Counted from the stretch's first letter, positions 1-6,437 are shown. The stretch: 7,562 nt of DNA from Solobacterium sp. (GCA_017543005.1 JAFWEA010000279.1:1-7562), one strand, 5' to 3'. Numbers and translations: made by a program. The notes: generated by a model not told the origin, from the sequence alone.

Positions 1-1697
1 AGCAGGTGATCGTGCGTGGACATGCTGATGAACTGGTCGATGACATCGTCTTCATTCAATGTCATGCCCTTGATGCCCTTGCCGCCGCGGTTCTGCACCC
101 GGTAAGTATCGGACGGAATGCGCTTGATATAGCCCTTCTGGCTCAGTGTAATGATGACCTGTTCCACCGGAATGAGGTCTTCGTCTTCCATATCGGCTTC
201 GGCATCGGTAATCTCACTGCGCCGCGGATCGTTGTATCTGTCCTTGATTTCACTGAGTTCATCGATCAGGATCTGATCCACTCTCTCATGATGGGCCAGG
301 ATATCCTGCAGATCGGCAATCTTGATCTCCAGTTCGCGGTATTCGTTCTCGATCTTTTCGCGTTCCAGACCGGTCAGTCTTCTGAACTGCATGTCGAGGA
401 TGGCCTTAGCCTGGATTTCATCCAGGCCGAAGCGTTCCATCAGTCTCGGCTGGGCTTCGTTGGCATCCCGGGAAGCGCGGATGGTATGCAGCACTTCATC
501 CATGTTGTCAACGGCAATGCGCAGGCCTTCCAGAATATGGGCCCGGGCCTGAGCTTTCTTCAGATCATACTGGGTTCTTCTGGTGATGACTTCATCCTGG
601 AAGTTGATATAGCCCTGCAGCATTTCCTTCATGCTGGCCAGTTTCGGGGCCCCGTCAATCAGGACGACATTATTCACACCGAAGTTGGACTGCATCGGGG
701 TCAGGCGGTACAGCTGGTTCAGCAGCACTTCCGGCTGGATATCCTTGCGCAGTTCCATGACGACCCGGATGCCGTCCATGTTGGACTCATCACGCAGGTC
801 GGTAATGCCTTCAATGACCTTATCTCTGGCCAGGGCGGCAATGCGTTCCACCATGGCCGCCTTGTTCACCATGTACGGCAGTTCGTAGACAATGATGCGG
901 CTCTTGCCGTTGGCCATTTCCTCCACCCTTGTCTTGGCCCGCATGATAATGGATCCGCGGCCGGTCTCAAAGGCATTGCGGATGCCGGAACGGCCGAGAA
1001 TATAAGCCCCGGTCGGGAAGTCAGGTCCCTTGATGTATTCCATCAGTTCCGTGGTGTTCATGTCCGGATTCTTCATCAGGGCAATGATGCCGTCGATGGT
1101 CTCCCCGAGGTTGTGCGGGGCAATGTTGGTGGCCATGCCGACCGCGATGCCGCTGGTGCCGTTGACAATCAGGTTCGGGAACCGGGACGGCAGAACAGCA
1201 GGTTCTTTTTCCTCACCGTCATAGTTGTCAACCATGTCCACAGTTTCCTTGTCGAGATCACGGATCATTTCCACGGCGATCTTGGACATTCTGGCTTCGG
1301 TGTAACGCATGGCGGCTGCGCCGTCACCGTCCATCGAACCGAAGTTGCCGTGTCCGTCGACCAGTGTCTTGCGCATGTTCCAGTTCTGGGCCATGTAGAC
1401 CAGGGCACCGTAGATGGAGCTGTCACCGTGCGGGTGATATTTACCCATGGTGTCACCGACAATACGCGCACACTTTCTGTACGGCTTGTCAGGTCCGTTG
1501 TTCATTTCGTTCATGGCGTAGAGAATTCTTCTCTGCACCGGCTTCAGACCGTCGCGGACATCCGGCAGGGCTCTGGCAACGATGACGGACATCGAGTATT
1601 CCAGAAAGTCCCGGCGGATTTCCTTGGTCAGTTCTGTCTCGGTAATATTTCCCGGGTCAAAGTTTTCTTCATCAAATTCCATGAAATCTTCTGCCAT
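1..1697 (-). CDS. gyrA: DNA gyrase subunit A, 3' end cut by window
   Basis: This is the breakage-reunion subunit of type IIA topoisomerase; with GyrB (A2B2) it introduces negative supercoils using ATP. The window shows 565 residues of a protein normally about 800-850 long; the missing part is most of the C-terminal beta-pinwheel. Visible in order: an N-terminal arm with an extension of about 10 residues relative to E. coli; the winged-helix region with the HPHGDSSIYGAL segment (residues 88-99); the catalytic tyrosine Tyr132 in RYTEARMSKI; the tower and coiled-coil dimer region with AHILEGLR and LDMQFRRLTGLEREKI; and the start of the C-terminal domain with a GyrA box, QNRGGKG (535-541). The GyrA box argues for GyrA rather than ParC. 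The start ATG is preceded by an AAGGGGG Shine-Dalgarno at 1706-1712, 8 bases away. It lies 20 bases after the gyrB stop, so co-transcription is likely. Oddity: Gly97 stands where E. coli has Asp87. Confidence 0.98.
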   Translation of the reverse strand, partial: MAEDFMEFDEENFDPGNITETELTKEIRRDFLEYSMSVIVARALPDVRDGLKPVQRRILYAMNEMNNGPDKPYRKCARIVGDTMGKYHPHGDSSIYGALVYMAQNWNMRKTLVDGHGNFGSMDGDGAAAMRYTEARMSKIAVEMIRDLDKETVDMVDNYDGEEKEPAVLPSRFPNLIVNGTSGIAVGMATNIAPHNLGETIDGIIALMKNPDMNTTELMEYIKGPDFPTGAYILGRSGIRNAFETGRGSIIMRAKTRVEEMANGKSRIIVYELPYMVNKAAMVERIAALARDKVIEGITDLRDESNMDGIRVVMELRKDIQPEVLLNQLYRLTPMQSNFGVNNVVLIDGAPKLASMKEMLQGYINFQDEVITRRTQYDLKKAQARAHILEGLRIAVDNMDEVLHTIRASRDANEAQPRLMERFGLDEIQAKAILDMQFRRLTGLEREKIENEYRELEIKIADLQDILAHHERVDQILIDELSEIKDRYNDPRRSEITDAEADMEDEDLIPVEQVIITLSQKGYIKRIPSDTYRVQNRGGKGIKGMTLNEDDVIDQFISMSTHDHL

Positions 1698-1717
1698 TGA
1701 TTATTCCCCCTTCCCGG

Positions 1718-3694
1718 TCAGATATCGAGATTCTCGACAAAGTGTGCGTTCTCGATGATGAAATTCTTACGCGGTTCGACTTCTTCACCCATCAGCATGC
1801 TGAAGGCCTGGTCGGCTGCTTCGGCATCACCGACCGTGACGCGGATCAGCGTGCGGTTCTTCGGATCCATGGTGGTCTCCCAGAGCTGTTCCGGGTTCAT
1901 CTCACCAAGACCCTTGTACCGCTGGATGCCGAGGTTGCCGCCCATTTCCTTCTTGACTTCCTCAAGCTGGCGGTCGGTATAGGCATAGCGGACCGTGTTG
2001 CCCTTCTGTACCTTGTACAGCGGCGGCTGGGCAATGTAGATGTAGCCCTGTTCCAGCACCGGCCGCAGATAGCGGTAGAAGAACGTCAGCAGCAGCGTCC
2101 GGATGTGAGCGCCGTCGACATCGGCATCGGTCATGATGACGATCTTGTGATAGCGCAGCTTGGAGGTATCGACATCGTTCATGACACCGCAGCCGAAGGC
2201 GGTGATCATCGAACGGATTTCGGCGTTTTCAAAGGCCCTCTGCTGTCTGGCCTTTTCGACATTGAGGATCTTGCCACGCAGCGGCAGGATGGCCTGATAA
2301 TGGCTGTCCCGGCCCTGCTTGGCGCTGCCGCCGGCGGAGTCACCCTCGACGATATAGATTTCGCAGATGGAAGCGTCCTTGGAGGAGCAGTCGGCGAGTT
2401 TGCCCGGCAGGGAGGAGATTTCCAGCGCGCTCTTGCGGCGGGTGCTCTCTCTGGCCTTCTTGGCGGCGAGTCTGGCCTGGGAAGCCAGCACGACCTTGTC
2501 CATGATCTTCTTGGCTTCTTCCGGATTTTCCATCAGGAAGCGTTCGAGCTGAGCCCCGAAAATATCGGAAACGCACTTGCGGACTTCCGTATTGCCGAGC
2601 TTTGTCTTGGTCTGGCCTTCGTACTGCGGATCCGGATGCTTGACGCTGATGACCGCGGTAATGCCTTCCTTGCAGTCATCACTGGTCAGGTTGTCTTCCT
2701 TTTCCTTCAGGAAGTTCTTTGATCTTGCATAACGGTTGATGATGCGGTTGAGGGCGCTGCGGAAGCCTTCCTCGTGGGTGCCGCCTTCAGCCGTATTGAT
2801 GTTGTTGCAGAAGGTATAGACATTCGGGTTGTAGCCCTCGTTGTACTGCACAGCCACTTCGACTTCGATGCCCTGTTCATGACCTTCGCAGTAGATGATC
2901 TCATCATGGACGACATTCCGGTTCTTGTTCAGGAAGGCCACATATTCCTTCAGGCCGCCCTCGAACAGGAAGACATGATGTTTCTTCTGCGGGTCTTCTT
3001 CTCTTTCATCGTTGAAGACCAGCCGGATGCCCTTGTTCAGGAAAGCCAACTGACGCAGTCTGTCCCGCAGGGTTTCATGGCTGTATACGGTGGTTTCGGT
3101 AAAGATGGTCGGATCTGCCTTGAAGCGAATTTCCGAGCCGTGCTTTGCCGGATCGCAGTCACCGATGACCTTCAGCGGTTCCACCGCATGGCCGCCGTTT
3201 TCAAAGCGGACAAAGAAGATCTTGCCGTCATGGTAGACACGGACTTCCAGCCACTCACTCAGCGCGTTGACAACGGAAGCACCGACACCATGCAGACCGC
3301 CTGATACCTTGTAGGCACCGCCGCCGAACTTGCCGCCGGCATGCAGCACGGTAAAGATGGTCTCAATGGTGGACTTGCCGGTCTTGACGTTTTCGCCGGT
3401 CGGCATGCCGCGGCCGTCATCTTCGACGGTAACGACATTGTCTTTGTCCACGGTAACCGTGATGGTTGTCGCATAGCCGGCCATGGCTTCGTCAATGCCG
3501 TTGTCGACAATTTCCCAGACCAGGTGATGAAGACCCTTTTCCGAAGTGGACGCGATGTACATGCCCGGACGCTTGCGGACTGCTTCCAGACCGTCCAGGA
3601 CCTGGATGTCCGCGTCATCATAGGTGTGATCTTCCACCCGGAAATCGAATTCTTCCTCTTCTTCCGGCATCTGTTCTCTGATTTCTTCGCTCAT
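1718..3694 (-). CDS. gyrB: DNA gyrase subunit B
   Basis: ATPase and TOPRIM subunit of gyrase, partner of the GyrA encoded next. At 658 residues it has the length of a Gram-positive GyrB without the large insertion of E. coli GyrB. The GHKL ATPase shows EIVDNGIDEA (61-70, with the catalytic Glu61 and Mg-binding Asn65), DDGRGMP (92-98) and the glycine-rich lid GGLHGVGASVVNALS (132-146). The transducer has QTKTKLGN (361-368), whose Lys363 contacts the ATP gamma-phosphate. The TOPRIM domain shows EGDSAGG (450-456), PLRGKILNVEKAR (471-483, a GyrB rather than ParE form) and MTDADVDGAHIRTLLL (521-536) with the metal-binding aspartates. The tail has QRYKGLGEMNPEQLWETTM and ends EPRKNFIIENA...ENLDI, a normal GyrB end. 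The N-terminus carries about 18 extra acidic residues before the conserved IQVLDGLEAVRKRPGMYI. The ATG overlaps the recF stop by four bases, and an AAAGGA site supports this start. Confidence 0.99.
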   Translation of the reverse strand: MSEEIREQMPEEEEEFDFRVEDHTYDDADIQVLDGLEAVRKRPGMYIASTSEKGLHHLVWEIVDNGIDEAMAGYATTITVTVDKDNVVTVEDDGRGMPTGENVKTGKSTIETIFTVLHAGGKFGGGAYKVSGGLHGVGASVVNALSEWLEVRVYHDGKIFFVRFENGGHAVEPLKVIGDCDPAKHGSEIRFKADPTIFTETTVYSHETLRDRLRQLAFLNKGIRLVFNDEREEDPQKKHHVFLFEGGLKEYVAFLNKNRNVVHDEIIYCEGHEQGIEVEVAVQYNEGYNPNVYTFCNNINTAEGGTHEEGFRSALNRIINRYARSKNFLKEKEDNLTSDDCKEGITAVISVKHPDPQYEGQTKTKLGNTEVRKCVSDIFGAQLERFLMENPEEAKKIMDKVVLASQARLAAKKARESTRRKSALEISSLPGKLADCSSKDASICEIYIVEGDSAGGSAKQGRDSHYQAILPLRGKILNVEKARQQRAFENAEIRSMITAFGCGVMNDVDTSKLRYHKIVIMTDADVDGAHIRTLLLTFFYRYLRPVLEQGYIYIAQPPLYKVQKGNTVRYAYTDRQLEEVKKEMGGNLGIQRYKGLGEMNPEQLWETTMDPKNRTLIRVTVGDAEAADQAFSMLMGEEVEPRKNFIIENAHFVENLDI

Positions 3695-3705
3695 TGTATT
3701 CCTTT
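3691..3705 (-). promoter_or_regulatory. recF stop / gyrB start overlap (ATGA) with gyrB ribosome binding site
   Basis: The recF TGA (3691-3693) lies inside the gyrB ATG context as ATGA, a four-base overlap. An AAAGGA Shine-Dalgarno (3700-3705) within the last recF codons sits five bases before the gyrB ATG. gyrB can therefore be entered both by coupling and by direct initiation, which would let gyrB exceed recF in output. Confidence 0.85.
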
Positions 3706-4782
3706 CTGCCGGGCACTGACCGTGCCGCTGATAATCGTGTATTCCTCAGCACCGCTGTTTTTCAGCAGCGGCGGTATTTCGGTTGCCGTGATCAGGCACT
3801 GGGTTCCCCGGATCATCTGCACCAGTTTCTTCTGGCGGTTCTGATCCAGTTCACTGAAGACATCATCCAGCAGCAGGACTGCCTGTCTGCCGGTTTTGAT
3901 CTGAATGTATGCCAGCAGGGCCATTTTAAAGCTGAGCATGCTCATGCGTTTCTGCCCCTGGCTGCCGGTCAGGGTGATATTCTGACCATTCAGTGTAAAC
4001 AGCAGGTCTTCCCGGTGCACACCGATGCCGGTGACGTGGTTTTCCACATCTTTCTGCCGGCTTTCCCGGTATCTGCTGCGCAGGCCTTCCTCCGGATCCT
4101 CTTCGGGACCGATGACGGACAGGTATTCCAGTCCGGCCTGGTCCTCACTGTCGGAGAGTTTCCGGTACAGGCGCTGCATTTCTTCATTCAGCGATTGAAT
4201 GAATTCCCGCCGGGCATTGATGATCTGCACGGATTCGGCAATCATCTGTTCGTCCAGCGTGTCGAGATAAGTCTCGTTAGGCTCAAACCGTTTCAGATGA
4301 ATGTTCCGTTCCCGCAGCAGATTCTGATACCGGCTCATGGCCTTGAGATAGGCCGGGGAGATCTTGGCGATTTCCTGGTTCATCAGCCGCCGCCTTTCCC
4401 GCGGCGCATCCGTGAACAGGCCCAGGTCATCCGGGGCAAACAGCACGACATTCAAGAGGCCGATGAATTCACTGCTCCGGTGGACCGGCTGGCCGTTGAC
4501 CAGCAGGGTCTTGCCGCCCTTGTGAATGACTGCTTCGATCTTCCGTTCGATGCCGTCTTCATAAGCACAGCTGATCCGGGCGGCTTCACAACCGCTTCTG
4601 ATCAGCTGTTGATCATCATTGAGCCGGTGTGATCTGGTCAGGGAGAGATAAACCAGACTTTCGAGCAGATTTGTCTTTCCCTGGGCATTCAGTCCGGTCA
4701 GGATATTCATTCCCGGAGCGAAGCGGATCACGGCCCTTTCATAATTTCTGTAGTTGCGCAGCTGCAGGGCTTTGATCTGCAT
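3691..4782 (-). CDS. recF: DNA replication and repair ATPase RecF
   Basis: RecF is an SMC/ABC-like ATPase that acts with RecO and RecR to load RecA at single-strand gaps and stalled forks. The 363 residues match the usual length. The N-terminus MQIKALQLRNYRNYE is the standard RecF start, followed by Walker A GLNAQGKTNLLES (30-42), then SLTRSHR. Further on are LFAPDDLGL (114-122) with the RRLMNQEI segment, a helical arm (about 145-215), GIGVHREDLLF (252-262), the ABC signature GSQGQKRMSM (273-282) and Walker B LLLDDVFSELD (303-313). Two motif positions differ from the commonest forms: Leu31 instead of Glu in Walker A (GENAQGKT), and SQGQKRMSMLS instead of SQGQQRTxALS. Catalytic residues are intact, so it should be functional. 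It is joined to yaaA by TGATG and to gyrB by ATGA, and no Shine-Dalgarno precedes its ATG, so translation probably depends on ribosomes finishing yaaA. Confidence 0.97.
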   Translation of the reverse strand: MQIKALQLRNYRNYERAVIRFAPGMNILTGLNAQGKTNLLESLVYLSLTRSHRLNDDQQLIRSGCEAARISCAYEDGIERKIEAVIHKGGKTLLVNGQPVHRSSEFIGLLNVVLFAPDDLGLFTDAPRERRRLMNQEIAKISPAYLKAMSRYQNLLRERNIHLKRFEPNETYLDTLDEQMIAESVQIINARREFIQSLNEEMQRLYRKLSDSEDQAGLEYLSVIGPEEDPEEGLRSRYRESRQKDVENHVTGIGVHREDLLFTLNGQNITLTGSQGQKRMSMLSFKMALLAYIQIKTGRQAVLLLDDVFSELDQNRQKKLVQMIRGTQCLITATEIPPLLKNSGAEEYTIISGTVSARQKGIQ

Positions 4783-4784
4783 CA
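4780..4784 (-). promoter_or_regulatory. yaaA stop / recF start overlap (TGATG), no Shine-Dalgarno
   Basis: The yaaA stop TGA and the recF start ATG share one base. The 18 bases before the recF ATG, which encode the yaaA C-terminus, have no purine-rich anti-16S match. By contrast, yaaA, gyrB, gyrA and dnaN all have clear GGAG- or AAGG-type sites. The recF start is fixed by its conserved N-terminus, so termination-reinitiation coupling is the likely mode of translation. Confidence 0.8.
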
Positions 4785-4982
4785 GCCGATGACAAACGTG
4801 CGGCCGTCAATGACAACCTTGTCACCGGGATACAGTTTCCTGCCGCGGCGTTTTTCCCGTTCCCCGTTGACGTAGATCTTCATTTCCAGAACGAGCTGTT
4901 TTGCCTGCCCGCCCGTGGCTGCGAAGCCCTGCATCTTGAGAAACTGTGTCAGCGTAATGAAATCACTCTGAATCTTTTCCAT
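4782..4982 (-). CDS. yaaA: small S4-domain RNA-binding protein YaaA (RlbA-type)
   Basis: A 66-residue protein that is nearly all one S4 RNA-binding domain (about residues 9-64). It has the characteristic helix followed by GGQAKQLVLEMKIYVNGE and KRRGRKLYPGDKVVIDG, ending in a beta strand. This family sits between dnaN and recF in many Firmicutes and is annotated as YaaA, or as RlbA with a proposed role in ribosome maturation. Binding to structured RNA is inferred from the fold; the in vivo partner cannot be read from sequence. The ATG has a GGAGAGG Shine-Dalgarno at 4988-4994, five bases upstream. It is the first gene of an apparent operon with recF, gyrB and gyrA, with an extended -10 promoter about 40 bases upstream. 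Its TGA shares one base with the recF ATG, which suggests that its translation sets the level of recF. Confidence 0.95.
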   Translation of the reverse strand: MEKIQSDFITLTQFLKMQGFAATGGQAKQLVLEMKIYVNGEREKRRGRKLYPGDKVVIDGRTFVIG

Positions 4983-5021
4983 GACGTCCTCTCCGTTTTC
5001 TTTTTTTCGAAAGCCTTCCTT

Positions 5022-5050
5022 ATTATATCATATTTAAAGTATTTTATTTA
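5022..5050 (-). promoter_or_regulatory. extended -10 promoter for yaaA-recF-gyrB-gyrA
   Basis: On the minus strand a perfect TATAAT (5022-5027) is preceded by TGA (5028-5030), making the extended -10 motif TGnTATAAT. At a 17-18 base spacing the -35 region (5045-5051) reads TAAATA/TTAAAT, a poor match to TTGACA, which is compatible with extended -10 promoters. The upstream stretch is T/A-rich. Transcription would begin near 5015, leaving a leader of about 33 bases before the yaaA ATG that contains the GGAGAGG site. It lies after the dnaN terminator, so the operon seems to be expressed independently of dnaA-dnaN. Confidence 0.75.
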
Positions 5051-5072
5051 AAGAAAAGGGCGTTTCCGGCCC
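5050..5072 (-). terminator. weak terminator-like hairpin upstream of the yaaA promoter
   Basis: On the minus strand GGGC and GCCC (5058-5072) can pair. With one bulged C and an extra G-C pair they close a GAAA tetraloop, and the T-rich run TTTTCTTT (5050-5057) follows. The stem is short, about five pairs. It may be a back-up terminator for read-through from dnaN, or chance structure. It abuts or overlaps the -35 region of the yaaA promoter. Confidence 0.35.
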
Positions 5073-5138
5073 GAATTTGAAGTTTCTCGTTACTGTCGGT
5101 ATCTCAGCCTTGCCGGCCTGCAAATGCAGAATTCGGCC
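5068..5138. repeat. imperfect inverted repeat in the dnaN-yaaA gap
   Basis: GGCCCGAATT (5068-5077) is matched in inverted orientation by AATTCGGCC (5130-5138) with a single bulged base. Between the arms is a small palindrome, CTGCAAATGCAG (5118-5129). The rest of 5073-5180 shows no convincing open frame or promoter. The function is unknown; it could be a folded RNA element in read-through transcripts, a protein site or chance. Confidence 0.35.
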
Positions 5139-5186
5139 TGAAAACCGCCTGCATGCCATTCTGGGCTGATTTTTTGGTATGTTTGG

Positions 5187-5221
5187 AAAAGAAAAAACCG
5201 TCTGTTTGCACAGACAGTCTT
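5187..5221 (-). terminator. intrinsic terminator downstream of dnaN
   Basis: Beginning about 10 bases after the dnaN stop, minus-strand CTGTCTGT pairs with ACAGACGG (arms 5210-5217 and 5198-5205, one G-U pair) around a GCAA tetraloop (5206-5209). The helix can be extended by A-U pairs, and TTTTTTCTTTT follows. This is a textbook Rho-independent terminator. It separates the dnaA/dnaN unit from yaaA-recF-gyrBA. The opposite strand has only a short T run, so it looks one-directional. Confidence 0.9.
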
Positions 5222-5231
5222 TCTGATCGGT

Positions 5232-6368
5232 TTAATTGTATGTTCTGACCGGCAGAACCAGCTGCAGGACATTGTCTTCGCCATCCACATTGGTCAGGAT
5301 GAACGGCTTCATTTCCCCGGTGAACTGGATCCGGATCCGGTCACTGGTGAGGGCTCTGGCCGCATCCATGACATAGTTGCCGGCGAAGCTGATGTCGATC
5401 GGCGCACCTTCGTAGGATTCAGCCACGAGATCTTCATGGAACTCGCCGATTTCCTGGGACTTGTTGGAAACCGAGATATCATCGCTGCTGTTCATCTGCA
5501 GGCGAATGATGGTCATGTTGTCGGTCTTTATGAAGGAAGTCCGGTCAATTGCGGAGATCAGCGCACTGCGGCTGATGACCAGGGTTCTGGTGAATTCTTT
5601 CGGGATCAGCCGGTCTGTTTCCGGATATGCACCGTCCAGGAGTCTGGACTGCATGACGATATTCTTGGAAATGAACTGAATTTTCTTCGGGCTGACGGCG
5701 ATTTCCACATCATCTTCATTGGCGAAGATGGATCTGGCTTCGCTCAGGCTCTTTGCCGGTACGGTAATGGTGAACGGTTCCGCATCTACGTGGATGACCT
5801 TTCTGGCCAGCCGGTAGGAATCGGTGGATGTGCAGACCAGTTCCGTGCCCTTGTTGGCAAAGTTGACCCCGGTCAGGACCGGTCTGGTCTCCTTGGCAGA
5901 GGCTGCGAAGACTGTCTCGGAGATCAGGGCGCTCAGTTCCCTGTATTTCAGGGTAAAGGCGATGGCCGGCTTGGAGAAATCCATGGTCGGATAGTCCACA
6001 GCCCGGTAGCCGTTGATCTTGAATTCGGCCTTGCCGCCGCTGAATCTCGTCAGTGTACCGTCAATGATTTCAACATTGATTTCATCGGTATCGATCTTCT
6101 TGACGATCTCCAGCAGGTATCTGGCATCGATGACAACCGTGCCCGGTGTAATGACCGACAGGCCGAGGTTTTCATCATCTGTATTGGATAATGTCATTTC
6201 AATGGAAATATCGGCATCACTGGAAGTCAGCGTCAGACCGCTGTCATCGGCATTGATCCGGATACCGCACAGTGACGGCACCGGTGAGTTCGGTGAAACA
6301 GCCTTGGCTGAGATCTGCAATGCATTCAGAAACTTTGACTTATTGATTTTGAAATTCAGTTCGCTCAT
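5232..6368 (-). CDS. dnaN: DNA polymerase III beta subunit (sliding clamp)
   Basis: The ring-shaped homodimeric clamp that tethers the replicative polymerase and many repair proteins to DNA. At 378 residues it has normal Firmicutes clamp length and three repeated clamp folds (about 1-125, 130-255 and 256-378). Family landmarks are ETRPVLTGVNF (160-170), STDSYRLA (181-188), SRLLDGAYPETDRLIP (241-256) and the C-terminal LQLVLPVRTYN. The last carries the P-V-R residues that line the pocket for clamp-binding motifs. The ATG has an AGGGGG Shine-Dalgarno (6374-6379) five bases upstream. It follows dnaA after a 143-base gap that also looks like origin DNA, and it ends at a strong terminator. It may be co-transcribed with dnaA and also use a promoter in that gap. 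No truncation or odd residue is seen. Confidence 0.99.
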   Translation of the reverse strand: MSELNFKINKSKFLNALQISAKAVSPNSPVPSLCGIRINADDSGLTLTSSDADISIEMTLSNTDDENLGLSVITPGTVVIDARYLLEIVKKIDTDEINVEIIDGTLTRFSGGKAEFKINGYRAVDYPTMDFSKPAIAFTLKYRELSALISETVFAASAKETRPVLTGVNFANKGTELVCTSTDSYRLARKVIHVDAEPFTITVPAKSLSEARSIFANEDDVEIAVSPKKIQFISKNIVMQSRLLDGAYPETDRLIPKEFTRTLVISRSALISAIDRTSFIKTDNMTIIRLQMNSSDDISVSNKSQEIGEFHEDLVAESYEGAPIDISFAGNYVMDAARALTSDRIRIQFTGEMKPFILTNVDGEDNVLQLVLPVRTYN

Positions 6369-6404
6369 GGAATCCCCCTGGTATATATTCTCTTTTTCTT
6401 AGTT

Positions 6405-6416
6405 CATTACTATTAG
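6405..6416 (-). other. candidate DnaA-trio-like element in an AT-rich unwinding region
   Basis: On the minus strand, three bases after the second DnaA box, the triplets CTA-ATA-GTA-ATG run into an AT-rich tract that extends to about 6381. In B. subtilis the basal unwinding system is DnaA boxes followed by triplets of the form YTW (read on this strand) and then AT-rich DNA leading to dnaN. Here order and orientation are the same, but only the central T is kept in every triplet and the first base varies. The resemblance is suggestive, not decisive. Confidence 0.45.
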
Positions 6417-6419
6417 GTC

Positions 6420-6428
6420 TGTGGAAAC
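6420..6428 (-). promoter_or_regulatory. DnaA box (GTTTCCACA, one mismatch)
   Basis: Minus-strand GTTTCCACA differs from the TTWTNCACA consensus at the first base only. It directly abuts the box at 6429-6437 in the same orientation, so two DnaA molecules could bind head to tail next to the AT-rich tract. Confidence 0.65.
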
Positions 6429-6437
6429 TGTGGAAAA
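6429..6437 (-). promoter_or_regulatory. DnaA box (TTTTCCACA, full match)
   Basis: Minus-strand TTTTCCACA fits the TTWTNCACA consensus completely. It lies between dnaA and dnaN, the usual place for origin boxes in Firmicutes. DnaA bound here could serve origin opening, repression of a dnaN promoter, or both. Confidence 0.75.

Noticed and set aside
6..1700. 564-codon plus-strand open frame opposite gyrA, starting with GTG
   Set aside because: It lies in exact antisense codon register with an unmistakable gyrA, has no recognisable domain and no ribosome site, and is explained by missing TTA/CTA/TCA codons in gyrA.
1697..4632. Long plus-strand open frames opposite gyrB and recF (1697-2722, 2774-3304, 3341-3844, 3694-4632)
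   Set aside because: These are antisense shadows of gyrB and recF in codon register for most of their length; the translations look like reversed-codon composition, not protein families.
5090..5290. 66-codon minus-strand open frame across the dnaN 3' end and gap
   Set aside because: It overlaps the dnaN end in another frame and runs through the intrinsic terminator hairpin; no ribosome site or family resemblance.
5436..6191. 251-codon plus-strand open frame opposite dnaN
   Set aside because: In-register antisense of dnaN with no independent coding evidence.
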